The notes under the pieces were generated by a model. The model did not search any database and was not told the origin of the DNA. It was given only the letters and a program-made list of their open reading frames with translations. This document shows positions 44,972-58,961 of a stretch of DNA of 64,000 nt, in pieces. The translations under genes and the position numbers were made by a program. Numbering within the stretch: position 1 is the first letter of the stretch; every line of letters starts with the position of its first letter. Where the stretch lies: the NCBI GenBank assembly GCA_027886175.1, contig JAJNNQ010000029.1:6008501-6072500 (forward strand). The letters run 5' to 3'. The stretch comes from Phylloscopus collybita. Its lineage: Eukaryota; Chordata; Aves; Passeriformes; Phylloscopidae.

Positions 44972-45597
44972 TGTCCTAGGTAACAATGTAAAATTGTGCC
45001 CAAGGTATGTATTTTATCCCCAGGAGCTGTTAGAGCCAAGGTGGAGCAGTGTTTTCCTTATCTTCTGTTAACAAGCCTAACAATGCCTTGCCACATGACT
45101 CATAGGTAACTTCCTCTGGGAGTTATCTCTGTTTAATGGGCCATCAAGGACCCACTGCATGACTTATAGAATGAGATCATCCCATTGTGAGATGCTCTGC
45201 CCAGGGGGAGGAGCCAAGCCTTCCCACCTGGATATAATCCAGGGTTTGAGACATCACAGAGAGCTTTTATCCACTAGACTCCCAGAAGAGACAAGAGCTA
45301 CCAGATGGAATCGCTGCTTTGACAAGAACATCTCATCTGGTTCCACTGGATTCCTGGAGGAAGACTAGACCCTTCTCACCATCACTAGACCCTTCTCTCT
45401 CAAAATTATCTCTACTCCAACAGAACCACATCTGCATTCCGTGAGGACTTACTTTTAGACTGCTTCAAACACCTTAACCAACAGGGTGTCAAGTTGTATT
45501 GTTCCATTTATTTTATTTTACCTTTTTTTCCTCTCTTCTCCTATTAAATTGTATCTCTCACTGGGAGTCTCAATGGTTTTGCTTTCAAACCAGCACA
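44972..45597 (+). repeat. 3' LTR of the ERVL, 626 bp
   Basis: Pairs with 39,260-39,865. It carries a 20-bp tandem duplication at 45,365-45,384 (CTAGACCCTTCTCACCATCA) absent from the 5' LTR. Followed by target duplication CTTTT. Confidence 0.95.
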
Positions 45598-48500
45598 CTT
45601 TTTATTTTCTCCCTTGAAAGAATTTTTTTCCTCTGTTTAAAAGAGAATCATTTGGGATTTGACATTAATCTCTGTTATATAAACCCTGTTCTACAGGCTA
45701 TTTATGTAAGTGTTTTCATAAATTGCTCAATTATGTCCATTAGGTCCTGAACACAAAACTAAAATATGTAAGTGCCTTAAGTGCAACCAGAGGAAATTTC
45801 CAAGTCCTCTGGAGTTAGCTATAAAGCTTCACCCAAGCACTTAGGTGCCTTTGAGCGTTTAGACTTCTTTGAGTTTGGTTGGCTTTTATTTATTTTTCAC
45901 AAACATTTTTTCCTACTCTGCTGTATGACTCTTTAATGCAGGATGAGTAAGCAATCCTTATAGCCAGGACTAGAAACCTAGGGTGCTCATGTCTAATAAA
46001 AAAATATCCTCAGAGAAACAGATCTCACTATATTCTCAGCCTTTATGATTCTCAGCAAACTGGATTGTCACTGTTTTTTTAATTTCCACAGAAAAGATGG
46101 GAGGTGCCTGCCATTTATGTAGGCTACAGAATAATGGTAGGCACCTTTGTAGGGGGCAAGAAACGTGTTTAGAAAGGCTTTAGGAGGCCTAGAAGGCCTA
46201 GAAGGAAGTCTAGGAGCCACATTTTTTGGTTCCTAGCACCTCAACCACTATCATGGCTCCTGCCATCTTTTCAATGCGAAAAGTGGAACACTTCCATTTC
46301 TAGCCATTCCTTTTCCATCCTGTCTCCAGCAGGAGAAACTTTGGCCTGTGAATATGGGTGTTGTGTAGCCTCTCTGGAATAGGGGAATAAGATAAATCTT
46401 GAGTAACTTGCTTGTGTCTGTACTTCATGCACTTCCATGTACTAACAACCTATTAACAGACTGCAATCTAGAGATCTGACTTTTACCATATGCTATATGG
46501 AGTGTTTAGATGGCTTGATTTTATGACTTCCTGAACTGAGCAATTAAAGGGGAAAAATGGAAGGACATACATTTCACTGGCAAGTCTTCTTTTGTGAATC
46601 TGGACCTTCATGTTTCAAGGCTATGTATGCAGCCCAGACAAGAAGGTCATATTTCTCTCTTCTTTTTGGCAGGGCCAAACGAAACTAAAGAGGACTTGCA
46701 GTTGTTTACCATAAAACAAATATAGAAACCAATATTCTGATTGAAAATATAATTATCACATCATTCTGCCTGTTTAGAAATCACCTCAAAACTAATAACT
46801 TGATTATTAAATATGTAAAGGTGAAGAAAAAGTATTTGTGTAAATAAAATAGCACCATATAAATAACTATAAGTTAGAGCCTGGAAATTAAAAACTAAAA
46901 TTATAGACAGCACACTCTATAAAACACAGCCAGTAAATTTAGTTTACAAAAATTATCATCAGGATAATGTAGCAAATAGATGGATGATTTAATATAATTT
47001 GGTTAGCTAATTTTAACAGGCTTAGCTACAAGTGTTAACTTATTTTTATATTTGATTTTTACTGTGCTTTTATTGTTTTTGCTTGGCCCAATTTGTACAA
47101 TAAAAGCTCAGATCTGCACAAAAGTACATCTCCTGAGATGCTGTTAGCAGAATATCATATAGTCCCAATTCAAATAAATTATCTTTTTGTCTCCTCCTCA
47201 AAAAAAGTATTTGGGCTTGACTTCTGTTTTTGCAGTTCATAGGAATTTTTGAAAGCCACCACATTACTAAGGGCCTGGAGTCAAAATGATATACAAACCT
47301 ATGCATGCTGCTATGCAAGATGTACCAATTAGCTGAGTCAGCAGGTGCTATTAGATGCAATTTTTAAGTCTCCCTGTGATAAAAAAAACCCCAAACCCCA
47401 ACAACAACAAAGTAGCCTTCTCTCTGATTACATGCTAAATCTGCATCATGTTCAGCTCAAATTAAACACAGTAGAGGATCTCAAAAATATGACTTAGGAA
47501 AGAACGAGCACCATTACATGACTCACAGAAGCAGGTACCTGCAGTTCTATTGAAGTATGTACAATTTATGTTATGTTACGTGGGAATGTTTCACTTTAGC
47601 AACCCTGGTATTCAACTAGTACTTATTCAACAGCCTATTTAGTAATACTCACCAAAATTGGTTATTAACTTTAGTTGCCACAAGATTATAATTCTTTTTC
47701 ATAGAAATAGAATGAATCCATAAAAATAAAGTATTTTGAAGTAAGTATTATAACACCAAGCCACTAGAAAAAGCTGTTTGACTTCCCACAATGATTAGGC
47801 CCATTATAACTTATAACTGGAAGAACATTTCTGAGTATTTGGGTTCAAGAAACAGAGCTGCCTAGTCCAGATGATAGGAGGCAATTATTCATACTATTCA
47901 CAACTTCTTTTACTTCATAGATTTTTGTCATTTTTACTACAGTCTGAAAAAAAACCCACCAAACCAAGCTGAAAATGTGTATATGTACTTCAAGAGATTT
48001 ATGTGAGATTATGACTTCTATTCACCAATAGAACTTTCTTTGATTAGTTCAAGCTAAAAAAACAACAAAAAAAATGTTGACGTAATGTAGGGGACAGTAG
48101 TCTTGCTCTCCTATTGAGTTTTTTTCTTGTTGATTTAATTTCAGTAGCAACCTTCTATTAAATTTTGGCCATAAAGAAGCAAGGAAAATGGTTTCATTTC
48201 AAAACACATTTTTCTACCTGGTTCTGTTTTTGGAATCAAATAGAAGAAGAAGTACCCACTGATTTAATTGGACATATAAGGGATTCTCAAACCTTCTTAG
48301 AGCACAGTTAGGAGATTATTGCTTGCTCTTTTTAGCAGTTTCTCTTAAGAACTACCACTAATATTATTTGGCAGACGTTGCAAAAATAATTTCCATTAGC
48401 CAATAAAAGGCAGTAATTATTTAACAAATATTTGCAAAATTCTTGGAGCTCTGCATCATGTAAATTAAATATTGGGGGTTTTTTTCATAAAGAAGTGAAA

Positions 48501-51500
48501 AAATGTATGATAATGTCCATTAAAATATATCTATATATATTAATATATTGATTACATTTCCAGAAGACATGAGTCTAATGTGTTTTATGTGACCCAGCAC
48601 TGAAGAAACGATAATCTTCTTTTTATTATGAAAATCTAACAAGAATGAAAAGAATGACAAAATCTAACAAGAATGGCTAATGTTACAGGCAGATGAAAAA
48701 AGTAAATTAATTGCTTCATATTAAATGAAAGAAAATACATAAGTGAGAACCAAGTCCTACAGGTCTTAAACATGAAACTACAGTAAAAATAACTGGAAGA
48801 ACAGGTAAAGAGGGGAAGAGTGTTTGCTATGATGAGAAAATGAACTGCAAAACAACTTGTCAAATATCCGCAGGAATGACAATATTGCACTTCTCAAGGC
48901 CACAGATCTGTTGTTTCTGACATCAAGAAGAGTTTGAATGATGAAAATAGAATAAAAAGATGAGGGTTTTTTTATGTTTCCCAGAAGAACGTAACAAAAC
49001 TGAAACATGGTTTGATTATGAGAATCATTGTAATTTCAAAAATCGCCAGCAGGCCAAAAGATGACTGGGGATGATCAGAAATGATGGAAAGCATGATCAG
49101 GGAAAGGAGATGATTGAAACATGTGCAGTCTTAAGGCAATAGCTGATCATGAAAATTACAAGTACACATACTGGAGAAGAAACTGATATCTGAGCTACTG
49201 GCATAGAGAATTTAGGTGAATTTATGCTTCTGTGTACCCCAAACGAAGAAGTAAGAAAAGATAGAGACAAAACATTGTATACCATTCACAGCCCACTGTA
49301 CAAGGGATGAGAAGCATTCCTTGGAGCAGCATTCCTTAATTTATCAGAATTAAAGAAGAAAAAATTCAAAAAATACAGTACCTAGAGTCAAAAATACAAA
49401 CAGTTTATTAGTGGATATTAATTATTGTAAATTTGGGTTGATTTGGAAAAAATAATTATAAAAATATATTTGGGAAAAAATAGAAAAAACCCAGAATTTA
49501 AATTGTTTTGAAAAACACTGCTGTAGAAGAGACATTATGCTTAAATTCAGTGTATTGAAGTCAGAGACTTACCACCTAAAAGTCTTATATATCACTGTAT
49601 AATTTACAGTAGTTGTTTTATGCATCATTATCTTAATAGCTATGCTCAGATCATAACAATTTATTGTAGGATAATTTATGCATGTTTCAGTACTCTTTTA
49701 TGCCTCTACTCATTGCTAGATTAGGAATTAACCCAGCCTGAAATTGGGTTTTGCAGACTCCATCCTAAAGATAGGAATAGAATGAAAGAAACAATAAATA
49801 GGTTTCTTTTATTGCAAACATCACTATGACAATTAGCACTGTGACCTGTCAGGAGTCAGGCTGACCTAGATGATTGACGTTCAGTTTTAGTTTAACTATT
49901 GCAGATGTGATAGTGCAGAATATTCCCGATATACTAAATGACTTTTCTGTAATGGCGAAAGAGCAGAACGTGGATCTGTCATCTTTTGAAAACTGTATTG
50001 ACTTTTCAGACTGGAAAACTAGTGAGTGATTGGTGTGAATGGAAGGTCACTGAAAGTCCTTAACTAAAAGAAACCAGTCCAGAGTGATTGTCAATTGACT
50101 GTTCATTAACTGAGAAGATACAGTACTGCAACATTTTAGAAAGTCATCAGCCTTATTCTGCCCTTAGCTATATTTGTGTAACTCTGCGAATATGCAGATA
50201 GTCTCATAATTCTTGAATTACGCTAGTATTTATTGTCATAATTTATCATACCCATTTACTTCCCTTCATCATTTTCAGTATATTTTTCCACCCATAAAAG
50301 GTGAATAGCAGCCCATAGGTCCACATTTGTTATACAGTTGCCAAAAGTTGACAACTGCTTTGTGAATCTTCTTTGCTCTTAACGCTATACCCAAAGGGTA
50401 GGAATTTTTCTATTGATTTCAAAAAGCTATCCTGTCTCTTAAATATGTGTCTGGAATGCAAACAAACATTACTTTGATCATCCTCTTAAATGTAAATACA
50501 AATTGAATAAAGTTTTAAAAACAAAGAAGAAATGTCCAAGCCAAACAAAGCATGTAGTGAGTTTCTGGGTACAGATTATTCTCTATTTCGCAAATGCCTC
50601 TTAAAAATTATAGAAGGCACAATAAATATTTTAAATAATTTGGCTAATGTTGATGTGGTATCAAAGAAAAGTATAAAAATACTGTTACCAGTAAATAACA
50701 ATAATTTGGTGGGTCACTTCATTAAAGGGGACAAAGTACTGCACAGCATTTACACTGCAAGCAGTATTTCCTTCCAGTTATTATCAAAAAGAAGTTAATG
50801 TAGCACAGCTTGCCCTGGTATGCCTGAATAATTGTTTCAAGGCAAGGTATTGGATGGCTAGATCTAATAGACACTACAATTGAACTCAGTCAGAGAGCAG
50901 CTAGATGCATTATTGATTATGCATCTGCTTCAGAGTCTTGCAGTTTGCACATCAGCACTTGCACTAAGTAATAAACCTAGAAAAGTCTTAACGAATCTTT
51001 TTAAACCAGCTAAGCAGATATAATTTATTTCAGCAATTAAATATATATATGGTCATGAGGTTACCACAATGAATGATATTTATTTAGTTCAGTACTTTAA
51101 GACTTCTATTAAATATTGCATTCTCAAGATGACCTCTAGCTTCCACTCATTAGATAATATCAGGCATTTTTTTATTAGGAATTGATGTGTTTCTTTTGCA
51201 CATCACTGCACAGTGGATAATTTAAAAATAAAAAACACATTGGTTAAAGGAATAGAGTATGCTATTAGCAGCCTTTGATCTGGGAAAGCTGCCAGTCTAG
51301 CTGGTGTTAATTTAGCTAGTATATAAAAGAAAGAGCCCAAAACTTCACATTAGCACTATTTATTTCACTTCTATTAGGATTTTCCTTTTCGAGATGTAGA
51401 AATTTTGACTAATGGAATTCTTTCTTTTCACATTTAGTTTATTAGGGAATAACATCCTCAATTCATCTCTGAATTCCTTCATCCCACTGGTTCAAATAGT

Positions 51501-54500
51501 TACAACTTTTAAAGAAGGAATTCTTTGTTGTTTGTTCGTTTTAAATGCACTTCCTGGAAACTACCCTGAGGCAGTTCTTTGGTTGTTGTTCTTTTCTCTT
51601 CCCCATCACAGGCCATTATCTTTTGATGGGAGCACATTTAGCCCTGATATGATAGCCTTTGCCTAAGCCTACAAAGTGTACCGTATCCCTTGAGAATAAT
51701 AGGAGCAGAACCTGAGGAATCCGGGATCTGAAGATTTTCAGTGAGATGAAGGGACATAACTTCAAGGAGTGTATTTGGATGGGGAGCAGATAGTAGAACT
51801 AAAACCTAGAACAACAAAGTAGCAAAGATGTGTGGTGTTCTCCCTTCTTAGCTGATGCTGAGACCTTCAGGCAGCTGATTATCACTTAGCGCTCCATCAC
51901 AGAGGTATTCAGGGCTAGACGATCAAAATGTCTGCTGAGTGACAATTCAATGTAAGGATCAGGATAAAGATATGCTGAGAAAGAAAGTCAGTGGGCAGTT
52001 AAGCCCATGCCTTGGTTGTTCTGAGGGCTAGAATTTTATTATTTGTAAGGAAGATGAAGTTTGAAGTTCACCATAGTCTCAAAAAGGAATTAAATTTTCA
52101 CCTTCGAAACTGAGATATCTTAAATGGGTCAATGCTTCTATTCCTGTTTCTTTACTTTATACAAAATAATTTCAGCTGTTTCCCAGATATGTTCTTTATT
52201 CCCTTTTTCCACCTATTAGACAGGCTAAATTCAAACTTCCCAAAAATTCAAAGTTCCTCTTTTCCTACTTATCCAAGAAAAGCCAGATGGGTAGTGGGAT
52301 TCCAGGGAAATGTGCTGGTCTGTCACTTGAAAGAACAGAGATTGCAGAGATATATCTTCCATCCTGCCACAACTGAGGAAACAGAGCAGTGGACAGGGAG
52401 GAATTGAATACGGATCTGTGTTTGAAACTAAACCAATTAAGAGTTAAGCATTCACTTCGGAACAAACTTCTATAAAATAAAGGTGTTAGCTGTGATTTTT
52501 TTTATTATGGGTTGAGGTCTTGCTCCCTTTGTCAGAACTACAGAAAACTCCCAGAGATCTGTAATGTTGGCAGGCTCGTGGGGACAGGAAAGAGAGTAAG
52601 TTTGAAGGGACACAACAGAGTAGCCAAAAAATTAGAGCACAACAGGAACAAGTCTCCTATAATGGCTGTGCTTGTATCTCAGACACCTTCTTTGATGGAA
52701 TTTTCACAGCAAATGGTATGGCTCAAGACATTTAAACCCTTTGATCATAACTATGTATATAGCTATAACTTTGCAATGACATTTTTCAAAATTCAGTAGG
52801 AATTTGTTATTGGTGCATATAACAAAAAGAAACATTGCAGATAAGCAGCGTTGCCTGAGGTCAGACATCAGTCCAATTAGTTGACGGCTAGAAACAGCAA
52901 CATGTTTGTTACCAGAGTCTACTTAATCTTTAAAATGCTCGTTACAAACGTTAATTAATTCTGACTATATGTATTTGTGATATTTAAATATTATGTTCCC
53001 ATGTGAAAGGATTAGCTGAGACAAAAAGAAGTGCTTGACTTTCAAAGGTATGAAGCAGCCTAAGACCGGAGAGACAGGTTTTCTCCTACTGGGAGTTTGA
53101 TAAGTGCCTAAATGCTTTTAATGCCGTTGATGGTCTAAGGAAACTTCGGAAAGTCCCATTTGGTACCAAAGGTACTTAGATATTTTCGAAAATCTGTCTT
53201 CCTGTGTCTTGCCTAGTCATGTGTCACATCAGAGGTAGTCAGACTGGAGTAAGTGTGTCTCAGAGCACCTGCACTGATAATGTTTCCTGGCATACCTGGA
53301 GATAAGCTGTACCTTTTCGAAGCCTGATACTGGCCTGAATCGTGACAGAAAGTAGCAGCTCAATTAGGCTCAGTACAGCTATCCTTAGGCTGCATCTACA
53401 TGATAACTTACACCACATTTTAATTCCAAGAAATTCTTGAGGCATCTGATATTTTAAAAAGTCTCAAAACCTGCCTTTCTAGAATGTTCGCTGGAATGAA
53501 ATTGCCACTCATACAATACTGTTGACTCGGGTTTGTCCTATGTTTCTTTGCATGAGTATTCTCTTCATTTGTGAGAGACCATGAAGAACACAGCTGCTCA
53601 CAAGCCCTGTTTTCTGTTGTTCTGTACCTTATCAATTGTGCCCTGCAGCCCTTGCAAAGGACTGTCATTGTCATGTAGGCAAATCCATTGAATCCTCTCT
53701 CTGAGATCCTGTTATGCTAAAATGTTTTGTGTAATTGTAAGTGTGATCTCTTTTGCTCTGAATACCATCAGAGAGAGTCATGGCTGTTTGAGAAAAACAG
53801 ACATGCAGATAGACTGTAAATACTGGAAGATGATGGGCCATCAGGAGCACCTTAGTGCTGCATTACAGTCCTTAATACACAGATTGTAGTAGTTCTATCC
53901 CAGACACTTGCACACTTGCATCTCTGTGGGCAGGGTGGCACAGCTATTTCATAGGGTGCAAATATCCTCCATATAGTGAAGGCTTGGGCCAGAAAAGGAA
54001 TTCCTATTTTTTTTTTTTTTTTTTCCCTCAGTTTCTAAGATTTCTGTTTAAGGAAATAACATACAAACCATAAACAACATAAAAGCTCTGCCCAATGTTC
54101 AACTGTGAATCAAAGAGAGCAGACAGCCCACAGTATAACATTTCAACAGAGCCTTTGGACAACATTTAATCTACTCTGTGAGATCCAGCTGGAATCTGTT
54201 TGGTGTGCCCCCAAATCAGCTTGATAATGAGCTCATAACAGTTTGTTGATAGCAGACTGGCTGATTCATAAGCTGCTTGTCACTATTTCATAAGTGATAT
54301 ATGAGTCACAGATTTAAATAAATTCAATATAAGAAATATTGGGAAGCCAATAAATCTGACTATTTCTTATGAATCTATCCAAACATCTCCAGCGCTGTCA
54401 GTCTGCTTTTTCACATTTTGCTAAGCCCATCTTCTTAGAATTTACTGTATATGCAAAAACAGCAGTGCAAGCAAGATGGTAATCAGAGCATAAAACAGAC

Positions 54501-56100
54501 ACATGCACTCTCCTACGTATTAATAAGTTAGTGGGGGTGGATGGAAAAGAAATGGAAAATAAAACAGGCCTCAGATAATTCCAGAATGACAGAAGTGATG
54601 TAATGCTCAAATTATAGTTCTTTGAAGTAGGCTCTGGGTGAACTAAATACATAGCACATGGCAAAAATTGTGTGGCAACTGCTGTGGTAGAATTTGTCTT
54701 GATTAAGACTCCATATGAAAAGATAAATCTCTCTAAGTAGAAATAGGAGTTCAATGAATTGAAGCCAAAAATTCAGCATGCCATTTGAGTTCAGGAAGTG
54801 AAGTGAGCATGAGTTTGCATAATGTATTAGAAACCACTGTATTGCATTAGGAAAATTCACAATGTCTATATACCCTCTGAAAATAAGATAAAGCAGTTGC
54901 TAAACTTGCTGTTTAAATTTTAAAAAATCAAGATCATATTTATTCAGACTGTGATCTTAGCATCCCTAAAATGAATTAAGACCTTTTTGTTGTTTGTAAG
55001 GCCTGGGTTGTGTTTCTGACACAATTTGTATCCTCCATATCTAGAATACACAGTACTGTGGGGTCATAGTAGAGAATAAAGTCCCCAAACTGTCTTTATT
55101 AGGAGCTGACTTGTTCTTTCTGACCAAGGTGTGAAACCCTGCTATTACTGCTATTACTGTTCATAGATGGGCTAATCCGGTGTAAGTAAAGGATTTAACC
55201 AAAAAGCATTTTCTTACAAAGTAGGTAGGTTCAAACTCTTAATTAAAAAATACTCAACAAACAGAAACCCTCCAAAGATTCATCCACATCTATTAAAAAG
55301 AAAGACCAAAGCAGGCACAGCTTCATACCCAAGGCAGACCTCTGGGCAAAAAGATTTGGAAAAGATTTTATACCAAATGTTTAACACCCATAATATACAC
55401 TAATTGATACAGCTATTTTTCCTGTTATCTGTTATGGTTACATCTAGTAACTGCATCATCAGCACTTTGTAGCTGATAATTATGTACGTAGTAGAAAAGC
55501 TGAGGCTGATCATGAATTTTGCAGTCAGTTGTGTAGACAAACGGAGCTGGATTTACCTTGTCACTGCCTCCAAGTCTTGACATTTCTTTCAAAGATTTAA
55601 AATTTTTTGTGTGTTGATGTAATTCACAGTCTCTGTGACTTTTTTCCATTTTTTGTGAAGGAGTGACTATTGTCCCATCATCAGCTGATCTAATTTTAAT
55701 AAAAAGAGTTTGTTTTTAATAGTACTGGAAGCACTTCATTGTTGAGATGCATAAATTGAAAATTTACATTGTTTTTCATCCCCTCAAAAGCCAGTAGGAC
55801 CATATTCTGTTTATGTATTTATTTGGTGCCTTAAACCATAAACTTGGCATTGGGAGAAACAAGCAAATATAAGCAAAGGGTATTTTGTGCTCCTCTGTAG
55901 GGTTTTGGGATCTCTTCTGGTCACTTTTTTGCACACTTGTAAATTTTGTACTTCAAACCATTATTAACAAGGGATGACACTGAAGCAGAACATTTTTAAG
56001 AATACATTAGTAAAAATTTGAATTTTGTTTAATTCAGAATATGTAGACTGAAACTTGTGATGTGCAGCTCCATTTAATTTAGTTGAGTCACAAAATTTGA

Positions 56101-56130
56101 AGTGCCTAGTACTATAGTGCCTAGTACTGT
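56101..56130. repeat. 15-bp tandem duplication
   Basis: AGTGCCTAGTACTAT followed at once by AGTGCCTAGTACTGT. Confidence 0.85.
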
Positions 56131-56143
56131 AGTCTTAGAGTTT

Positions 56144-56186
56144 TCACAGAATCACAGAATATCTAAGTTTGGAAGGGACCTGTGGA
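56144..56186 (-). mobile_element. CR1 LINE 3' tip only
   Basis: TCACAGAATCACAGAAT with TTTGGAAGGGACCTGTGGA is the CR1 3' end on the minus strand. Similarity stops after about 43 bases, an extreme 5' truncation. Confidence 0.75.
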
Positions 56187-58961
56187 ACATGCTTGCTATT
56201 TAATATTATTCTTTATGATAGAATGCGGAGAATTGTTAGGCAGATGGATGGTTCCAAGGACTTACACATGTAATACTACTCAGTCATGTTTAACAAAATC
56301 CACACAATTAAGCATCCTAACAAACATTCCCCTAGAATTACAATTGTAATATGGCATTAATGTGTTTACTGTCACAGAGGGAAGAGGCAACCACACCATC
56401 GTTCCTTAGAATGCAATGGATCAACTTTAGTCATGGGGTGGATTATGGTGGTGCCTCCTTTTCCCCTCCTCCTTGGGCCTACTCTATGACCTCAGTGGTT
56501 CCTGAAAAGCCTTGACTGAACAAGTTGAGCACACTTTCCTGTACCAGGAGTTTTTGCATGATAAATATGGGAACAATTCTGACTTCAGCAGTTGCCTGAG
56601 CAAGGTGGGAAACAAACGATAAGTAGCTGACTTTCTTACCCTTGCTAAATCATTTACCTGAATCGTAGTCGGTCAAATGGCACCATTGTTACTGGATTTT
56701 TTGTAAAAAAACCCCAACTCTCCAGTAGTCACTAACTTGAGATACAGCAAGGATAGAAACTTATGGGGGACTAAAGCAAATCACCTTGTGACCCTGTGAA
56801 GAGCAGTCTTAAATGAGTTTTCCTAGGCTGTCACAGCTGCACAGTAACTCCAAGTGGGATGATGGAGGTCAAGTATCACCTGTTTGTGATACTTGAAAGA
56901 CCTTTGCTGACAGTGAGAAGTAGGCTGAATCTTTCAGGCACAAGCCATGCCTGAGGAGAAACACCAAGAGATTTGACATGAGTATTTGACTGAACCTCAG
57001 GGAATTTTTTTATGGGTACTTTTACACTTTGCGTATTTGAATAAATTTCTCTGCCTCTGTGTGTGTGAATTGATTATGGAATGAACGTTGTCACTGTGGA
57101 TCTATAATCACGTTGTTGTCATAATCGTAGTAAGTCCTGTTGAATCACTTTGTAACTATTAAATTAATCAATGATTAAGTGTTGCCAAACCCTTTTGTAT
57201 GGGTTCTGTATTTTTGCATCCATATCCTTTGTACCTTCAACATTTTGCAACTCCTGTCTCTATGTAAATTAGTTGATTCTAATCAAATTTTCCTATGTAT
57301 GCTTCATCTAGTCATAAGCAACAGAGGGAACTTCTCCATCAAGCTCTGTTAAAGTTTCATAAATTTGTATTAAAATCTGGTTTTTGCCATTACCCTTGAT
57401 GGTAATTCTTTAGGCAACCTAACTGCTTATTCATGACAGTAGGCTACACTTTTACTCATATACCCCAATTAACAATAAGCCCACCTCTGCAAAGAAGATC
57501 AGAATCTTTGGTGAAGCTGTTTAAAAGGTGCAGCCAGCCCATCAGTGTGGGCTTGGGCGTGGGTATGCCACCATTCATAATTCTCCCCTGCCCCATTCAT
57601 GGCACTCTGGATGCCGAGGCAATATCCTACTACACATTCTATTTCTCCTCTAGCTGTGGTCCCAAGGAGGTCCTAAAGGCTGTGGCCATTCAGGAGATGA
57701 CAATGTCCTTCGCATATATTATGTCCAGACAAGATGGAGAAGAGGGATCCAAGGTTTTATGCCCAGAGGTCTAGCACAAACAAAAGAAAATGCTGTTTTG
57801 TTTCCAAATGAGCAGCGACAACAAAGATTAGAGCCCAGTGGCCATAGTGGCGTGCTTAGTGCATATGTATGACAAGAACAATATGCCAGTTCTTAATGAG
57901 AAGCAGAAATTTTTGGCTCTGACAGTACTGCAAGATTTTCAAGTCTTTACAGCCACTTTCAACATGAGAGGCATATGTGATATTTTCTTCATCTATAGCT
58001 ATAAAAGTACACACAGACATCAAATGTACATGTGAAAAAGGAGAGAAATGATGCATGTAGAACTAAACAGACGGTGTGGTGATGACAATTTGTAGGCTAC
58101 ATATTGAATTTATTTAATTTAATAGACAATAGCCTGTCCTAATGTTTTAAGCCAACAAAGTATTTCCTGGCTCCCAAATGCTAGCTAAAATAACTTTTTT
58201 TCCTTGTTAATTTCCAGTTCTTGGCTGCATTTTGTGCTAATTTCAAACATATGTCATATACAAAATATGTTAATTTTGAAAGCCAAATCTGGCAGAAGAT
58301 GATTGTTGAACTGGCATAGTGAGGTTTGGGACAAACAGACAAGCTCAAAGCTAGCAAAACACATTCACAAACCACAATGTGTATTTTTTAAAATTTCTTC
58401 CAGCTATTTCCATGTGCACACAGGCAGGAATAATGAAAAATGGTCTGTAAAAAAAATTCAGTATGAAATGAAAACACCTTTAATTTAGACATCTGCTCCA
58501 TTTTAATTTATCCCATAACATTTTAAAAAATCAGAGTTCACTGTTTTATACAGTCCTTAAATACCATAGATGAAAATTAGAGTAATTGAAATGTGATGGT
58601 GTTTATAATATATATTTACACTTTACTGAAACAACCACTGGTGAAATTTGCCATAGAGAGGCAGGTTGTTATGATTTTTGCAAAAAATCCTATAGATTAC
58701 CATCAGTTTAAATCAGTTGCATTTCACTTGTTCATTATGCCGCTTTACAGAAGTGATATCAAAAATACACCATGAAATATTAATCTCAGTTAAAAAAAAA
58801 TCTCGCATCAATATAAACCCCTTTATGAGTATAACCCAAAACTTATTCAATTTCACAGTCTGTTAACAATCATTTTTGTTTCTTAAACTTTTTGTACTAA
58901 AATATTTATATATATTTTACATATAAAGAGATCTTTATATGTGGGAATAAGCATGTATTAT

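Larger units (their letters stand above)
39260..45597 (+). mobile_element. ERVL-type endogenous retrovirus, full length but decayed, no env
   Basis: A 6.3-kb provirus with paired LTRs and a perfect 5-bp target duplication CTTTT (39,255-39,259 and 45,598-45,602), the duplication size typical of ERVL. Order: 5' LTR, primer site, gag, protease, reverse transcriptase, RNase H, integrase, 3' LTR. Only about 90 bases separate the end of integrase from the 3' LTR, so env is absent, as in ERVL generally. Every gene carries stops and frame changes. LTRs differ at roughly 3-4% of positions by eye, plus a 20-bp duplication in the 3' copy. It cannot encode working proteins. Confidence 0.95.
45598..58961. 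other. Unique AT-rich DNA, 13 kb
   Basis: No gene recognised. It holds a short hairpin (46,102-46,146), a small palindrome with POU/homeobox-like content (50,903-50,926), an 18-base poly(T) at 54,007-54,024, a CR1 tip at 56,144 and a 15-bp tandem duplication at 56,101-56,130. The stretches at 49,820-50,030 and 54,060-54,420 are repeat-free and of even complexity, the texture of conserved noncoding DNA. The 113-codon frame at 57,433-57,774 is the longest open frame here; I recognise nothing in it. Confidence 0.55.

Noticed and set aside
57433..57774. 113-codon plus-strand frame
   Set aside because: No recognised domain and no splice or promoter context; consistent with chance.
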